From Scatosoma sp045652785 (GTDB lineage Bacteria; Bacillota; Clostridia; Christensenellales; Borkfalkiaceae), in contig JAZOLF010000146.1 in the NCBI GenBank assembly GCA_045652785.1, forward strand, positions 1 to 15,520: DNA of 15,520 nucleotides. Direction: 5' to 3'. Below, piece by piece: positions 6,234 to 13,981 of this stretch. Made by a program: the position numbers and the translations under genes. Position 1 is the stretch's first letter. Each line of letters starts with the position of its first letter. The notes beneath the pieces were generated by a model. The model was given only the letters and a program-made list of their open reading frames with translations. It was not told the DNA's origin and did no database searches.

Positions 6234-6262
6234 AAAAAAGAGAGCAACTGCTCTCTTTTTTA
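6234..6262. terminator. Bidirectional terminator between the epimerase and phosphoesterase genes
   Basis: GAGAGC (6240-6245) pairs with GCTCTC (6250-6255), with a run of A on one side and T on the other, so it works in both directions. The T run includes the stop codon of the minus-strand phosphoesterase gene. Confidence 0.9.
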
Positions 6263-6742
6263 TATCATAGGCGTTCCAACGATTACCGTCGTCACTTTGT
6301 CTTTATTGAAAACCAAATATGCGTACGATCCGCCCGCGTTTAGCGGGTACTTCATCATCCCTGGATTTATCATAGTGACGCCATCGCGTTCCGTGATACA
6401 CGCCCGATGGGTATGGCCGTATAAAACAACATTGCAACCAAGTTGCTTTGCGCGCGCAAACAGTTGATCTTCCCCCATTTTCACCCCGTATCGATGACCA
6501 TGGCAGCAAAGCGCCTTACTATCTTCGATTTCCAAAATCTCTTCATCCGGCAAAGAAAGGAAAAAATCACAGTTCCCGCGTACCGCATACGCTTTTTTAG
6601 GGTATTTAAAGTACAGTTCCTTAAAATCGTCAAACCCGTCTCCTAAATGGACAACGTAATCATTTTCATCGACGAGTCGTCTTAATTCGGAAATCGCGTC
6701 AACGCGACCATGGGTATCCGAAATTGCAAACAAAGTCTTCAT
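6260..6742 (-). CDS. YfcE-type metallophosphoesterase (phosphodiesterase)
   Basis: A 160-residue enzyme of the calcineurin-like superfamily, MJ0936/YfcE group; characterised members are metal-dependent phosphodiesterases active on model substrates. All metal-binding motifs are present: SDTHG (8-12), HLGDG (32-36), RGNCD (55-59), HGH (81-83) and GHTH (109-112). It is the last gene of the arsR-cadA-rdgB operon. Its ATG overlaps the rdgB stop (ATGA), and a terminator begins at its stop codon. Next to rdgB, phosphoesterases of this group are common in Clostridia, which suggests a shared role in nucleotide metabolism, but the natural substrate is not known. Confidence 0.92.
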   Translation of the reverse strand: MKTLFAISDTHGRVDAISELRRLVDENDYVVHLGDGFDDFKELYFKYPKKAYAVRGNCDFFLSLPDEEILEIEDSKALCCHGHRYGVKMGEDQLFARAKQLGCNVVLYGHTHRACITERDGVTMINPGMMKYPLNAGGSYAYLVFNKDKVTTVIVGTPMI

Positions 6743-7320
6743 TTTGCCACCTTTTCGCGCAAAATGCAGAGCGCGCGATAACGATGGGAAACCCCGTTCT
6801 TTTCTTCGGCAGTAGCCTGGCCGAATGATTTTTGCAAGTCATCGCTAAAAAAGATCGGATCATATCCAAAACCGCCGTCACCATCTTCGGAATGTAAAAT
6901 TTTGCCGTGTGTCTTTCCCTCCGCAGTCAAAACTTTTCCGTCGGGATATACTAAGACAATGGATGAGCAAAAATACGCCGTTCGGTTTTCAATCCCTTGC
7001 ATATTCTTCAAAAGGGTTTTGCGGTTGCTTTGATCATCGCCGTGCCAGCCGCAGTAGCGTGCGCTATACACCCCAGGTGCACCACCCAACGCATCAACGC
7101 AAAGTCCGCTATCATCTGCAAGAACGGGCAATCCGAGCGCCTTACACGCCGCCCCAGCCTTAATCAAGGCGTTTTCTTCAAATGTAGAACCTGTTTCTTC
7201 TACTTCCGCATCAAAACCCGCTTGACGCTGAGAAATGATATCATATTCGGAAAATATCTGCGCTATTTCACGCAATTTGTGCGCATTATTACTTGCAACA
7301 ACCATCTTTTGCTTAATCAT
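6739..7320 (-). CDS. rdgB: XTP/dITP diphosphatase (RdgB/HAM1 family)
   Basis: This enzyme hydrolyses dITP, ITP and XTP to monophosphates and pyrophosphate, keeping deaminated purines out of DNA and RNA. The 193-residue product matches the family length. Motifs: SNNAHKLREI (10-19, substrate and phosphate loop), EETGSTFEENALIKA (41-55), the catalytic ADDSGLCVDAL (68-78, Asp69 and Asp70), PGVYSARY (82-89), GGFGYDPIF (149-157) and KNGVSHR (174-180). The start at 7320 has AAGGAG about eight bases upstream, inside the 3' end of the P-type ATPase gene; the two genes overlap by 8 nt. Its stop overlaps the next gene by 4 nt. In many Clostridia rdgB follows rph; here it lies behind a metal efflux gene. 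Confidence 0.96.
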   Translation of the reverse strand: MIKQKMVVASNNAHKLREIAQIFSEYDIISQRQAGFDAEVEETGSTFEENALIKAGAACKALGLPVLADDSGLCVDALGGAPGVYSARYCGWHGDDQSNRKTLLKNMQGIENRTAYFCSSIVLVYPDGKVLTAEGKTHGKILHSEDGDGGFGYDPIFFSDDLQKSFGQATAEEKNGVSHRYRALCILREKVAK

Positions 7321-9394
7321 TTTTTATTCTCCTTACCCTAAAACTATTGAGTACCGCCAAAAGCATTACGCCGACGTCCGCAAAGACCGCCATCCAAAGC
7401 GGAAACCACGGAAACAACCCCAATACCATAAACGAAACTTTTGCGATAATCGAAAATACGATATTTTGCAATACGATATTACGCGTTTTTTTCGCCAAGC
7501 GAATGAGCGTAGTGACACCCGACAAAGTATCTTGAAGCAACACGACATCCGCGGCATCCACCGCAGCGGCACTACCAAGTGCGCCCATCGCCACAGCACA
7601 GTCCGCCACGACCATCACAGGAGCATCATTGATACCGTCGCCTACGTACAAAACCTTGCCTTCTTCTTTCAATCTTTCCGTCACGCCAACCTTCTCATTT
7701 GGCAACAAACCAGCCTTAAATGTGGACACGCCTATCATATTCGCTACTTTTTGCGCCCGCGCAGGGAAATCCCCAGTCAACATAACCGAAGAAATACCCG
7801 TTTCCTTCAAATCGGAGATTAAACCCTTGCTCTCTTCGCGAACTTTATCCCCGATCTCGACACAACCACAATATTTTCCGTCGTATGCGACGTACAAAAC
7901 CGTGTCCGAGGAAAATCTTTCAATGACACTATAACCTTCTTCACGAAGAAATGCCGCCGTTCCAAAGACGGCTATTTTTCCTTCATAATAGCCTTTTAAT
8001 CCCTTGCCCGCACATTCTTTCACATCGGTTGCACGCGTTTTTAATTCCACACACGAAAAAGCGTTTGCAATCGGATGAGAAGAATATTCTTCTAACGCCC
8101 TACAAATCGACAACAGTTCATCTTCTGCTATCCCTGCGGGATAGCAAGCAATCACAGAGAAATCCCCTTTCGTAAGCGTGCCTGTCTTATCTAAAGCGGC
8201 AATTTTTACTTGCGATACCGTTTCTAAGGCAGCAGCATTCTTAACCAAAATCCCACGCTTGGCGCAACTGCCGATCCCCGAAAAATAGGTAAGCGGTACA
8301 GAGATTACTAACGCGCACGGGCACGAAATTACCAAGAACGTCAAGGCGGATTTTATCCACTCTTTCCCATTGACAAAAGCATATGAGCCGTTCGCAATCC
8401 CCAAAACAATCGGCGGGAACAGCGCAATGCATATCGCCAACATACAAACAATGGGCGTATATACTCTTGAAAACTTCGAAATAAACTTTTCAGGCGTCGC
8501 CTTTTTATCCATACAGTTTTCAACCATATCCAAAATTTTCGCGACGGCGCTGTTTTCATAGGCACGAACAACCTGCGCCATAAACGCATCCCCAGCATTG
8601 ATAGAGCCAGCCAGTAATTCATCGCCAACTTTCTTAGCGGACAAAGCACTTTCCCCTGTCAAAGATTTTGTATCTAAAGTTGCCAACGTAGAGAGCAACG
8701 TGCAATCACAGGGGATTTTATCCCCCGTCTTAACCAAAAGCCGATCGCCTACGATTAGTTCTTCTGGTGCAACCGTTTCCGCACCACCAGGAATTAAACG
8801 AGTAGCGTTTTCCGCTTTCAATTCTACAAGCCTTGCAACCGATTTTCTCGATGCGCCAACCGCCACGGCTTGCAGCGTTTCGCCGATCTGGTACAAAAGC
8901 ATTACCATCACGCCTTCTGCATATTCTTGTAAGCAAAACGCACCGATGGATGCAACCGTCATCAAAAAGTTTTCATCAAAGAATCTACCCTTCGCAACAT
9001 TTTTAGCGGTAGAAATGAGTACAGGATACCCGACCACTATGTACGCAATGCCGTATAAAATATAGGCAAAAAAATCTTTCATTGCGGACATGCCCCATAC
9101 TTTCAGGGCTGCGCCGCAGGCAAAGAGCGCCACTGAAGCCGCAATCCGTAGCCACGACAAGAAATGTGAACTTTTCGCGGGTATATCACCAGCGAGCACT
9201 TTCACGTCATCGAAATTGTTGATCGCATCCACTACGCGGTTATACGTTTCATCGGTTGCATAAGTAAGCGACACTTTTGCCGTATGCAACGAAATCGATA
9301 CGCTCTCCACACCGTCGATTGCCGATATAATGTCTTCCAACTTTGTGGCGCACGCCGAACAGTCAAGCCCCGTTATACGAATGATTGCTTTCAT
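7313..9394 (-). CDS. P1B-type heavy-metal exporting ATPase (CadA/ZntA group)
   Basis: A membrane ATPase that pumps soft divalent metals (Zn, Cd, Pb) out of the cell. From the start used here it has 693 residues. Order of features: an N-terminal HMA domain with GLDCSACA (Cys12, Cys15); two membrane-helix pairs (about 80-175); the actuator TGES (246-249); a further membrane pair with the metal-site CPC (358-360); the phosphorylated aspartate in DKTGT (Asp402); the nucleotide-binding HP dipeptide (His440); GDGINDAP (585-592); and two final helices. CPC with a single CxxC HMA, next to a SmtB/CadC-type sensor, fits the Zn/Cd/Pb group better than the Cu group. I chose the ATG at 9394 because it overlaps the arsR stop as ATGA; the upstream ATG at 9409 would add only five residues. 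Confidence 0.94.
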   Translation of the reverse strand: MKAIIRITGLDCSACATKLEDIISAIDGVESVSISLHTAKVSLTYATDETYNRVVDAINNFDDVKVLAGDIPAKSSHFLSWLRIAASVALFACGAALKVWGMSAMKDFFAYILYGIAYIVVGYPVLISTAKNVAKGRFFDENFLMTVASIGAFCLQEYAEGVMVMLLYQIGETLQAVAVGASRKSVARLVELKAENATRLIPGGAETVAPEELIVGDRLLVKTGDKIPCDCTLLSTLATLDTKSLTGESALSAKKVGDELLAGSINAGDAFMAQVVRAYENSAVAKILDMVENCMDKKATPEKFISKFSRVYTPIVCMLAICIALFPPIVLGIANGSYAFVNGKEWIKSALTFLVISCPCALVISVPLTYFSGIGSCAKRGILVKNAAALETVSQVKIAALDKTGTLTKGDFSVIACYPAGIAEDELLSICRALEEYSSHPIANAFSCVELKTRATDVKECAGKGLKGYYEGKIAVFGTAAFLREEGYSVIERFSSDTVLYVAYDGKYCGCVEIGDKVREESKGLISDLKETGISSVMLTGDFPARAQKVANMIGVSTFKAGLLPNEKVGVTERLKEEGKVLYVGDGINDAPVMVVADCAVAMGALGSAAAVDAADVVLLQDTLSGVTTLIRLAKKTRNIVLQNIVFSIIAKVSFMVLGLFPWFPLWMAVFADVGVMLLAVLNSFRVRRIKND

Positions 9395-9711
9395 AACGCA
9401 CCCCCACATCCGCCGTGTTGCAAACCCATTTGTATAATACTGCTTACATGTTCATCCGCCAAAGCGTAATATACGTTTTGACCATCACGTCTTGCGCGCA
9501 ACACGCGGTTATCTTTTAATATACGCAACTGGTGGCTGACGGCACTTTGCGTGCCGCCAACGATTTTCAAAATATCACATACACATTTTTCGCCATTGAG
9601 TAAAGATAATACAATTTTTAACCGCGAAGGCTCACTCAACATACGAAATACATCGCATATTTGCGTTATTTTTTCTTCCGTTTGTATTGCTATTGCTTGT
9701 TTGTTCATCAT
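9391..9711 (-). CDS. ArsR/SmtB family metal-sensing repressor (CadC/SmtB type)
   Basis: A 106-residue winged helix-turn-helix repressor that should bind the operator at its own promoter and leave it when metal binds. Helix 3 carries CVC (Cys43, Cys45) in EKCVCDIL, the ligand pair of the CadC and ArsR alpha-3N site. The C-terminal helix carries Asp86, His88, His99 and Cys102. That spacing is exactly that of the SmtB alpha-5 zinc site (Asp, His, His, Glu), with Cys replacing Glu. The recognition helix is SAVSHQLRILKDNRVL (56-71). Both site types being present suggests Zn, Cd or Pb sensing. The first two codons are both ATG, with AGGTG one or four bases upstream, so the protein may begin at 9708. 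It overlaps the ATPase gene by 4 nt. Confidence 0.93.
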   Translation of the reverse strand: MMNKQAIAIQTEEKITQICDVFRMLSEPSRLKIVLSLLNGEKCVCDILKIVGGTQSAVSHQLRILKDNRVLRARRDGQNVYYALADEHVSSIIQMGLQHGGCGGAL

Positions 9712-9727
9712 GCACCTATACTTTAAT

Positions 9728-9774
9728 ATATGAATAACTGTTCATATTATAATATACTTTTTAAAAAAAGTCAA
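9728..9774 (-). promoter_or_regulatory. Metal-operon promoter with SmtB/CadC-type operator
   Basis: On the minus strand TTGACT (9774-9769), a 17-bp spacer and TATAAT (9751-9746). The imperfect 9-2-9 inverted repeat ATATGAATAACTGTTCATAT (9728-9747) overlaps the -10 and the start site. Its TGAA-N6-TTCA core is the pattern bound by SmtB, CzrA and CadC repressors. The position explains repression by blocking polymerase, and the adjacent sensor gene is the obvious regulator. Confidence 0.85.
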
Positions 9775-9785
9775 TAGCATACAAC

Positions 9786-9814
9786 AAAAAAATCGGCAAA
9801 AATGCCGACTTTTT
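9786..9814. terminator. Terminator after the S4-domain pseudouridine synthase gene
   Basis: TCGGCA (9793-9798) pairs with TGCCGA (9803-9808), with an A run before and T run after, so it can act in both directions. On the minus strand it lies seven bases past the stop at 9821 and separates that gene from the metal-operon promoter. Confidence 0.88.
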
Positions 9815-9820
9815 TCTTTT

Positions 9821-10633
9821 TTACAAGGAAAATCCTGAAAGGAATTCCATTTCATTTAAATACGACAGCCTACCTTCCAAATGGAAGATTATTCGCTTTG
9901 CAACCAGTTGTTGTCGCGCGCAAGAAAATGCCTTGTTTTTGGCAGTGATACCATATTTCATATCCCCGACAATCGGACAGCCGATATAGGCAAGGTGAGC
10001 ACGAATTTGATGAGTTTTCCCTGTGTGTAATACCACTTCCAACAGCGAAGTTTCCCCGCGATTTTCAAGCAACTTATATTCCGTGATGATTTTTTCCGCC
10101 CCCGAAATCGGCTTAGAATAAATCTTCACCAAAGACCTGTCCCCGTCTTTTCTCAAATAATCGGTTAAAACTGCGCTCTCCGTTTCAGGCACGCCGAAAC
10201 ACAAAGCGTGATATACTTTGTCAATGGTTCTATGCTTAAACGCCGCAAGCAACTCGCTTTCCGTCGCCGCTGTTTTTGCAAACACCAACAATCCTTTTGT
10301 ATTTCGATCCAAGCGGTGAATGAAATAGTACTCCCCTTTGCGTTCAAGAGCAGCAAACAACGCTTCGGAGTTGACCCCGTCTTCTTTATCGACCACCAAA
10401 ACGTTATCGTCTTCGTACAAACAGGAAAAAGCCGTTTTTTCTTCCTGTTTTTTGGTCAAATAGTAAGAAACGACGTCGCCTGCAAATACAGGAACATCTT
10501 TATCCACGCGCTTGCCGTTTACTTTAATGTCACGGTTCTTTAAGAGCGTATTAAAATAAAAGGATGCCTGCGCGTACGCATTATCCGTAAATTCTCTTAA
10601 ACTTTGTCGTTTGTCAACCGTCAATTCTAACAT
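9821..10633 (-). CDS. RluA-family pseudouridine synthase with N-terminal S4-like domain
   Basis: It converts specific uridines in rRNA or tRNA to pseudouridine. The 270-residue product starts with an S4-like RNA-binding region (about 8-58, with RDIKVNGKRV and AGDVVSYYL). The catalytic domain follows, with HRLDRNTKGLLVFAK (106-120), where Asp109 is the catalytic aspartate, and the later HTGKTHQIRAHLAYIG motif. I chose the ATG at 10633 because GGAG lies six bases upstream; the longer frame to 10666 would run through the terminator hairpin. The target uridine is not determinable from sequence. The hairpin of the upstream gene ends only about ten bases before this ribosome binding site and I see no separate promoter, so expression probably depends on read-through. 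Confidence 0.92.
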   Translation of the reverse strand: MLELTVDKRQSLREFTDNAYAQASFYFNTLLKNRDIKVNGKRVDKDVPVFAGDVVSYYLTKKQEEKTAFSCLYEDDNVLVVDKEDGVNSEALFAALERKGEYYFIHRLDRNTKGLLVFAKTAATESELLAAFKHRTIDKVYHALCFGVPETESAVLTDYLRKDGDRSLVKIYSKPISGAEKIITEYKLLENRGETSLLEVVLHTGKTHQIRAHLAYIGCPIVGDMKYGITAKNKAFSCARQQLVAKRIIFHLEGRLSYLNEMEFLSGFSL

Positions 10634-10644
10634 AGCACACTCCA

Positions 10645-10676
10645 AAGAAAAACCGCCGCTTTTCAAAAGCGGCGGT
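10645..10676 (-). terminator. Strong hairpin with T tract after the surface-protein gene
   Basis: On the minus strand ACCGCCGCTTTT and AAAAGCGGCGGT pair perfectly around a 1-2 base turn and are followed by TTTTTCTTT. It lies nine bases after the surface-protein stop and immediately before the ribosome binding site of the pseudouridine synthase. It may act as a full terminator or as a partial one setting the level of the next gene. Confidence 0.85.
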
Positions 10677-10684
10677 GATTTGCA

Positions 10685-13105
10685 TTATTCACTAATCTCT
10701 TTGTTTTTCTTGTCCTTTTTCTTTGCGTTTGCTTCCACGTCTTCCAACGTTTCGTCGGAAGGCTTAATCAAAAGCACAATAACAATCAAGATAAGCATCA
10801 AGCCTGCAACGCCGAACAAAACAACAGATACGATATTATTTTTCAACCATTCGGTTTCACCAGGCAATACGTCGTCTTCCGCTTCCACGGTCACCAACTT
10901 ATAACCGCAAGCCTTCAAGGATGCAATTTGGTCGTCCGTATATACCGCGAATACGAAATATGCGTCATTTTCATTTACCGCAACAAACGATTGATTGTCG
11001 GGATTCCAGTGATATACATTGTTCTTCTTGTATTCGTCCGCGTGATTTTCTTCGGTAATCTTGCTGTTGTATTCTTCAATTTCCACGAAGATAGATGCTT
11101 TTGATTTGATTAAATCTGCTTTTTCCGCAGCGCTCATACCAAGTCTATCCGCAAGCAAGCCAACGTAGATATCCAAGTATGCATCTACATAATCGGTAAT
11201 CTTTGCATAATCCGATGCACTCATGTCATCCCAAGCATCTTGGATCGCTTGATAGGTGATTGCCGTAATGGTCGAGTTCGCCAATCTACTATCGGGGAAC
11301 AATTTTGTAAACTTATCGAAATCAATGCGATAGAGTTTGCTTTCCACCTTCGCGGTAGATGCGTTATCACCCAAAACATTCAAATCAAAGTTGTTAAACG
11401 TTTCGCCAACCGCTACGGAATCTTTTCTATCCGTATCCTTGGTTGCATTGTCTTCGATGGAGAGCGATGTGGTAGGGATTTCAAATTCAAAGTAAGGAAT
11501 TTCTTCAATTTCCCAAACGTTGGAAGAAGTCACGCTTACCAACTCGCCGTCCTCATTGTAGTACATCATGGAGTTACCAGCCTTGTCAACTGCGAACACC
11601 TTGAATTGATACTTGCCAGACTTTGCAACAGGGAATTGCAAGTTCGAGTAAGACAACGAAGAACGGGTCGATGCCGACGAACTGTTATCGGACTTATAAC
11701 TGATTGTAAACTTCAAGTTGGTGTAAGCGCCGTTATCAGCGATCATACCCACCATAGAAGGAAGATAGAAGTTGGTCTTGCTGCCAGCCTTCAAGCCTTC
11801 CGCAGCATCCTTTACCAATTTTTTATAAGCGTCAATGATACCGTTAGGATCTTGCAAAACGTTTTTACCCGTTTTAAGTTCATTGTCATCGTTATCCCGA
11901 TCTGCTACTGCGGTCAGGAAAGTATAGGTAGCGCCTTCGGTGTTTCTATCAAGAATAATATATTCCTTACCGTCCTTTTCTGCAACCGTGTTAGCATACC
12001 AAGCAAGGTCATATTCTACTTTCGTATCACCCTTGTAGTATTCGTCGGAAAGGTAGAAACGAACGGAAAGATATTCTTTCCCTTCTTCCGCCCAAACGGA
12101 AGTAAGTTCGCCATCCTTTTCATACTGCGTATCATAGAAATAGGTCGTGGAATAGGAAGTAGAAATATCCTTATATTCCAAATCCGCACCAGGTTTGTAT
12201 TGCGCGTATTCGATCTTCTTTTGAACGGTCTTCGCCAAAACGTCCACATAGTCGAAGTCAAGCGCAAACGCCGTGCCGAGCATCATAGAAGAGATTTCAT
12301 CGTTTACAACCAAAACGGGTTTTGCGGTATCAACGATTTGACCATCTACCAATGCAAAACTTTGATAGTTGAGTTCCATCAAGGAAATCGTCGTTTCTGG
12401 TTCCGCTGCGTCTTCGCTTGCTTTTGCAGGGAGTTCCGCAACAATCTTAAACGGAGTAAGCGGCGTCGTTGCCGTTGAAGATGCATATTCACCGTAAGCC
12501 GCACCCACGTTCGTGAATTGCCCTACCGTTTTTGCATTCGTTGCTTCCATGGTATCGTTTACATATACATTGAACGCACCGATTTCGGTAATATTCTTTT
12601 GATCGATAGTGACGGTGATAACGTTATTGTCCGCTACGTTTACAACATGATTGCCTGCTACGGGATCTGCATCATTTACGGATGCATATACCGTACCGTT
12701 TACGTTGGTGAAAACAAGTTTGTTTACAGCCTTGTTGTCTTCGTTTGCCAGTGCCGCCGCCGTTTCCAAGTTTACGGTAACGCTGTTGAAATTCAAATCA
12801 GCAAACCGCAACTTAAAGTTCAAATACTCTACGTTCGTATCTTCCTTGCCCGTGAACCACTTCCACGCCAAGTCGCGTTGGGAAAGGGTAATCGAACCCT
12901 TGTTTTGCAAAGAGAACGCAACGTTCGCGCCAGCGGTATCAATCTTTGCCGTGCCGGAACTTGCGCTAAATACGTTCGTCGCGGAATATTTTGCCTGAGC
13001 GGTCGTTTCGTCCGCAAAAGCAGCAATCGCGCCACCGCACATAGCGGCCGCGCCAAGCAAAGATGCAAGCGTAAGAGTTAAAAATCTTCTTTTTTGGTGT
13101 TTCAT
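10685..13105 (-). CDS. Large secreted, C-terminally membrane-anchored protein of unknown function
   Basis: I do not recognise the family. The 806-residue product has a signal peptide (basic MKHQKRRF, hydrophobic stretch, probable cleavage after AFA near residue 31). A long Thr-, Asn-, Asp- and Tyr-rich extracellular region of about 725 residues follows. One hydrophobic helix (about 758-780, VVLFGVAGLMLILIVIVLLI) leads to a short charged cytoplasmic tail rich in Lys and Glu. No sortase signal, S-layer homology repeat or enzymatic motif is seen. Segments such as SGKYQFKVFAVDKAGNSMMYY look like Ig-like beta domains, while the acidic segment around 640-700 is helical. This is a type I membrane topology, so a cell-surface role is likely. 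I chose the ATG at 13105 because GAGAGG lies eight bases upstream; the frame opens at 13126. It has its own promoter and terminator. Confidence 0.85.
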   Translation of the reverse strand: MKHQKRRFLTLTLASLLGAAAMCGGAIAAFADETTAQAKYSATNVFSASSGTAKIDTAGANVAFSLQNKGSITLSQRDLAWKWFTGKEDTNVEYLNFKLRFADLNFNSVTVNLETAAALANEDNKAVNKLVFTNVNGTVYASVNDADPVAGNHVVNVADNNVITVTIDQKNITEIGAFNVYVNDTMEATNAKTVGQFTNVGAAYGEYASSTATTPLTPFKIVAELPAKASEDAAEPETTISLMELNYQSFALVDGQIVDTAKPVLVVNDEISSMMLGTAFALDFDYVDVLAKTVQKKIEYAQYKPGADLEYKDISTSYSTTYFYDTQYEKDGELTSVWAEEGKEYLSVRFYLSDEYYKGDTKVEYDLAWYANTVAEKDGKEYIILDRNTEGATYTFLTAVADRDNDDNELKTGKNVLQDPNGIIDAYKKLVKDAAEGLKAGSKTNFYLPSMVGMIADNGAYTNLKFTISYKSDNSSSASTRSSLSYSNLQFPVAKSGKYQFKVFAVDKAGNSMMYYNEDGELVSVTSSNVWEIEEIPYFEFEIPTTSLSIEDNATKDTDRKDSVAVGETFNNFDLNVLGDNASTAKVESKLYRIDFDKFTKLFPDSRLANSTITAITYQAIQDAWDDMSASDYAKITDYVDAYLDIYVGLLADRLGMSAAEKADLIKSKASIFVEIEEYNSKITEENHADEYKKNNVYHWNPDNQSFVAVNENDAYFVFAVYTDDQIASLKACGYKLVTVEAEDDVLPGETEWLKNNIVSVVLFGVAGLMLILIVIVLLIKPSDETLEDVEANAKKKDKKNKEISE

Positions 13106-13129
13106 TAAAAATGCCTCTCGTATCATGGT

Positions 13130-13160
13130 GGTTTAATTTAGGGTACCCCTAATATAAACC
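13130..13160. promoter_or_regulatory. 31-bp imperfect inverted repeat in the leader of the surface-protein gene
   Basis: Arms starting GGTTTA and ending TAAACC meet at GGGTACCC, with one bulged C and two mismatched pairs near the middle of the arms. It begins a few bases after the expected transcription start near 13164 and ends before the GAGAGG ribosome binding site. It could be a repressor site in the start region or an RNA stem-loop in the leader. Confidence 0.5.
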
Positions 13161-13170
13161 GTACTATTCT

Positions 13171-13199
13171 ATTTTACACCCTATTGCGCGTTTTGTCAA
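13171..13199 (-). promoter_or_regulatory. Promoter of the surface-protein gene
   Basis: On the minus strand a perfect TTGACA (13199-13194), a 17-bp spacer and TAAAAT (13176-13171). The start should be near 13164, about 59 bases before the ATG. Confidence 0.8.
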
Positions 13200-13237
13200 A
13201 CGCATTGTATAGGGTATTTTTTGTTTTTTTACCTTTT

Positions 13238-13981
13238 TTAGCGGATTTCTGCCACCGCGGACATATCAAACGCCTTCCAAGGAGTTTCATCTTCGGGGGG
13301 ACATACCATAAATTTCATTCTTTCTTTCGTAATGGGATGCAAGAAAGAAAGGGAATACGCCCAAAGAGCCAACTTGCCCTTTTGCGCCAAAGGTCCACCA
13401 TAACGCATATCCCCGAAGATGGGATGGGAAACACCTGCCATCTGCACGCGGATTTGATGCGTTCTGCCTGTATGCAAGCGAACTTCCGCAAGGGTATATT
13501 TACTCTTGACTTCCAAAACCTTGTAATCCAGTTTCGCAAGTTTTGCTCCGTCTTCCGTTTCCGTGCAGATATACACCATATTGTTGACAGTGTTCTTCTT
13601 CAGGTAATTTACGAGCGTGCCGCGTTCTTCGTTGATTGCGCCGCAAAGTACGGTGAGATACTTCTTTTCAAACTCACCGCTTTGCAAACCATCGGTCAAA
13701 CGAGCCGCAGCCTTGCTGGTTTTCGCGTACACCATCACGCCGCCCGTGGGTCTATCCAAACGATGCACCAACCCAACATAAACGTTACCTGGCTTATTAT
13801 AGCGAATTTTGATGTATTCTTTTACCATATCGAGCAAGTTGCTGTCCCTGCTTTCATCGGGGCAACAAGCCACCATTTGGGGCTTTAAAACCACGATAAT
13901 ATGGTTGTCTTCGTACAAAATGTTAAATGCAGGCGTATATTCGCCTTGTTCATTTTTCGTCGTTTCAATTACTTCCGTCAT
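13238..13981 (-). CDS. RluA-family pseudouridine synthase without S4 domain
   Basis: A 247-residue RNA pseudouridine synthase consisting of the catalytic domain only. HRLDRPTGGVMVYAK (73-87) contains the catalytic Asp76, and HTGRTHQIRVQMAGVSHPI and GDMRYGG follow further on. Without an S4 domain it resembles the shorter RluA-like enzymes (RluA, TruC and YtzG-like groups), so either rRNA or tRNA could be the target. The ATG at 13981 has AGGAGG 11 bases upstream; the open frame continues to a GTG at 14005, but that would put the AGGAGG inside the gene. It overlaps the 3' end of the methyltransferase gene by 17 nt, so the two RNA-modification enzymes are co-transcribed. I found no clear terminator after it. 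Confidence 0.92.
   Translation of the reverse strand: MTEVIETTKNEQGEYTPAFNILYEDNHIIVVLKPQMVACCPDESRDSNLLDMVKEYIKIRYNKPGNVYVGLVHRLDRPTGGVMVYAKTSKAAARLTDGLQSGEFEKKYLTVLCGAINEERGTLVNYLKKNTVNNMVYICTETEDGAKLAKLDYKVLEVKSKYTLAEVRLHTGRTHQIRVQMAGVSHPIFGDMRYGGPLAQKGKLALWAYSLSFLHPITKERMKFMVCPPEDETPWKAFDMSAVAEIR

Noticed and set aside
7235..7822. Plus-strand frame opposite the 3' end of the P-type ATPase and the rdgB start
   Set aside because: It covers motif-bearing parts of both real genes in antisense, and the translation has low-complexity basic composition.
11240..12478. Open frame of 412 codons on the plus strand opposite the surface-protein gene
   Set aside because: It lies wholly antisense to a gene with signal peptide, membrane anchor and good ribosome binding site. 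Its translation is Arg-, Ile- and Phe-rich with no motif, as expected from the reverse of a biased coding strand.
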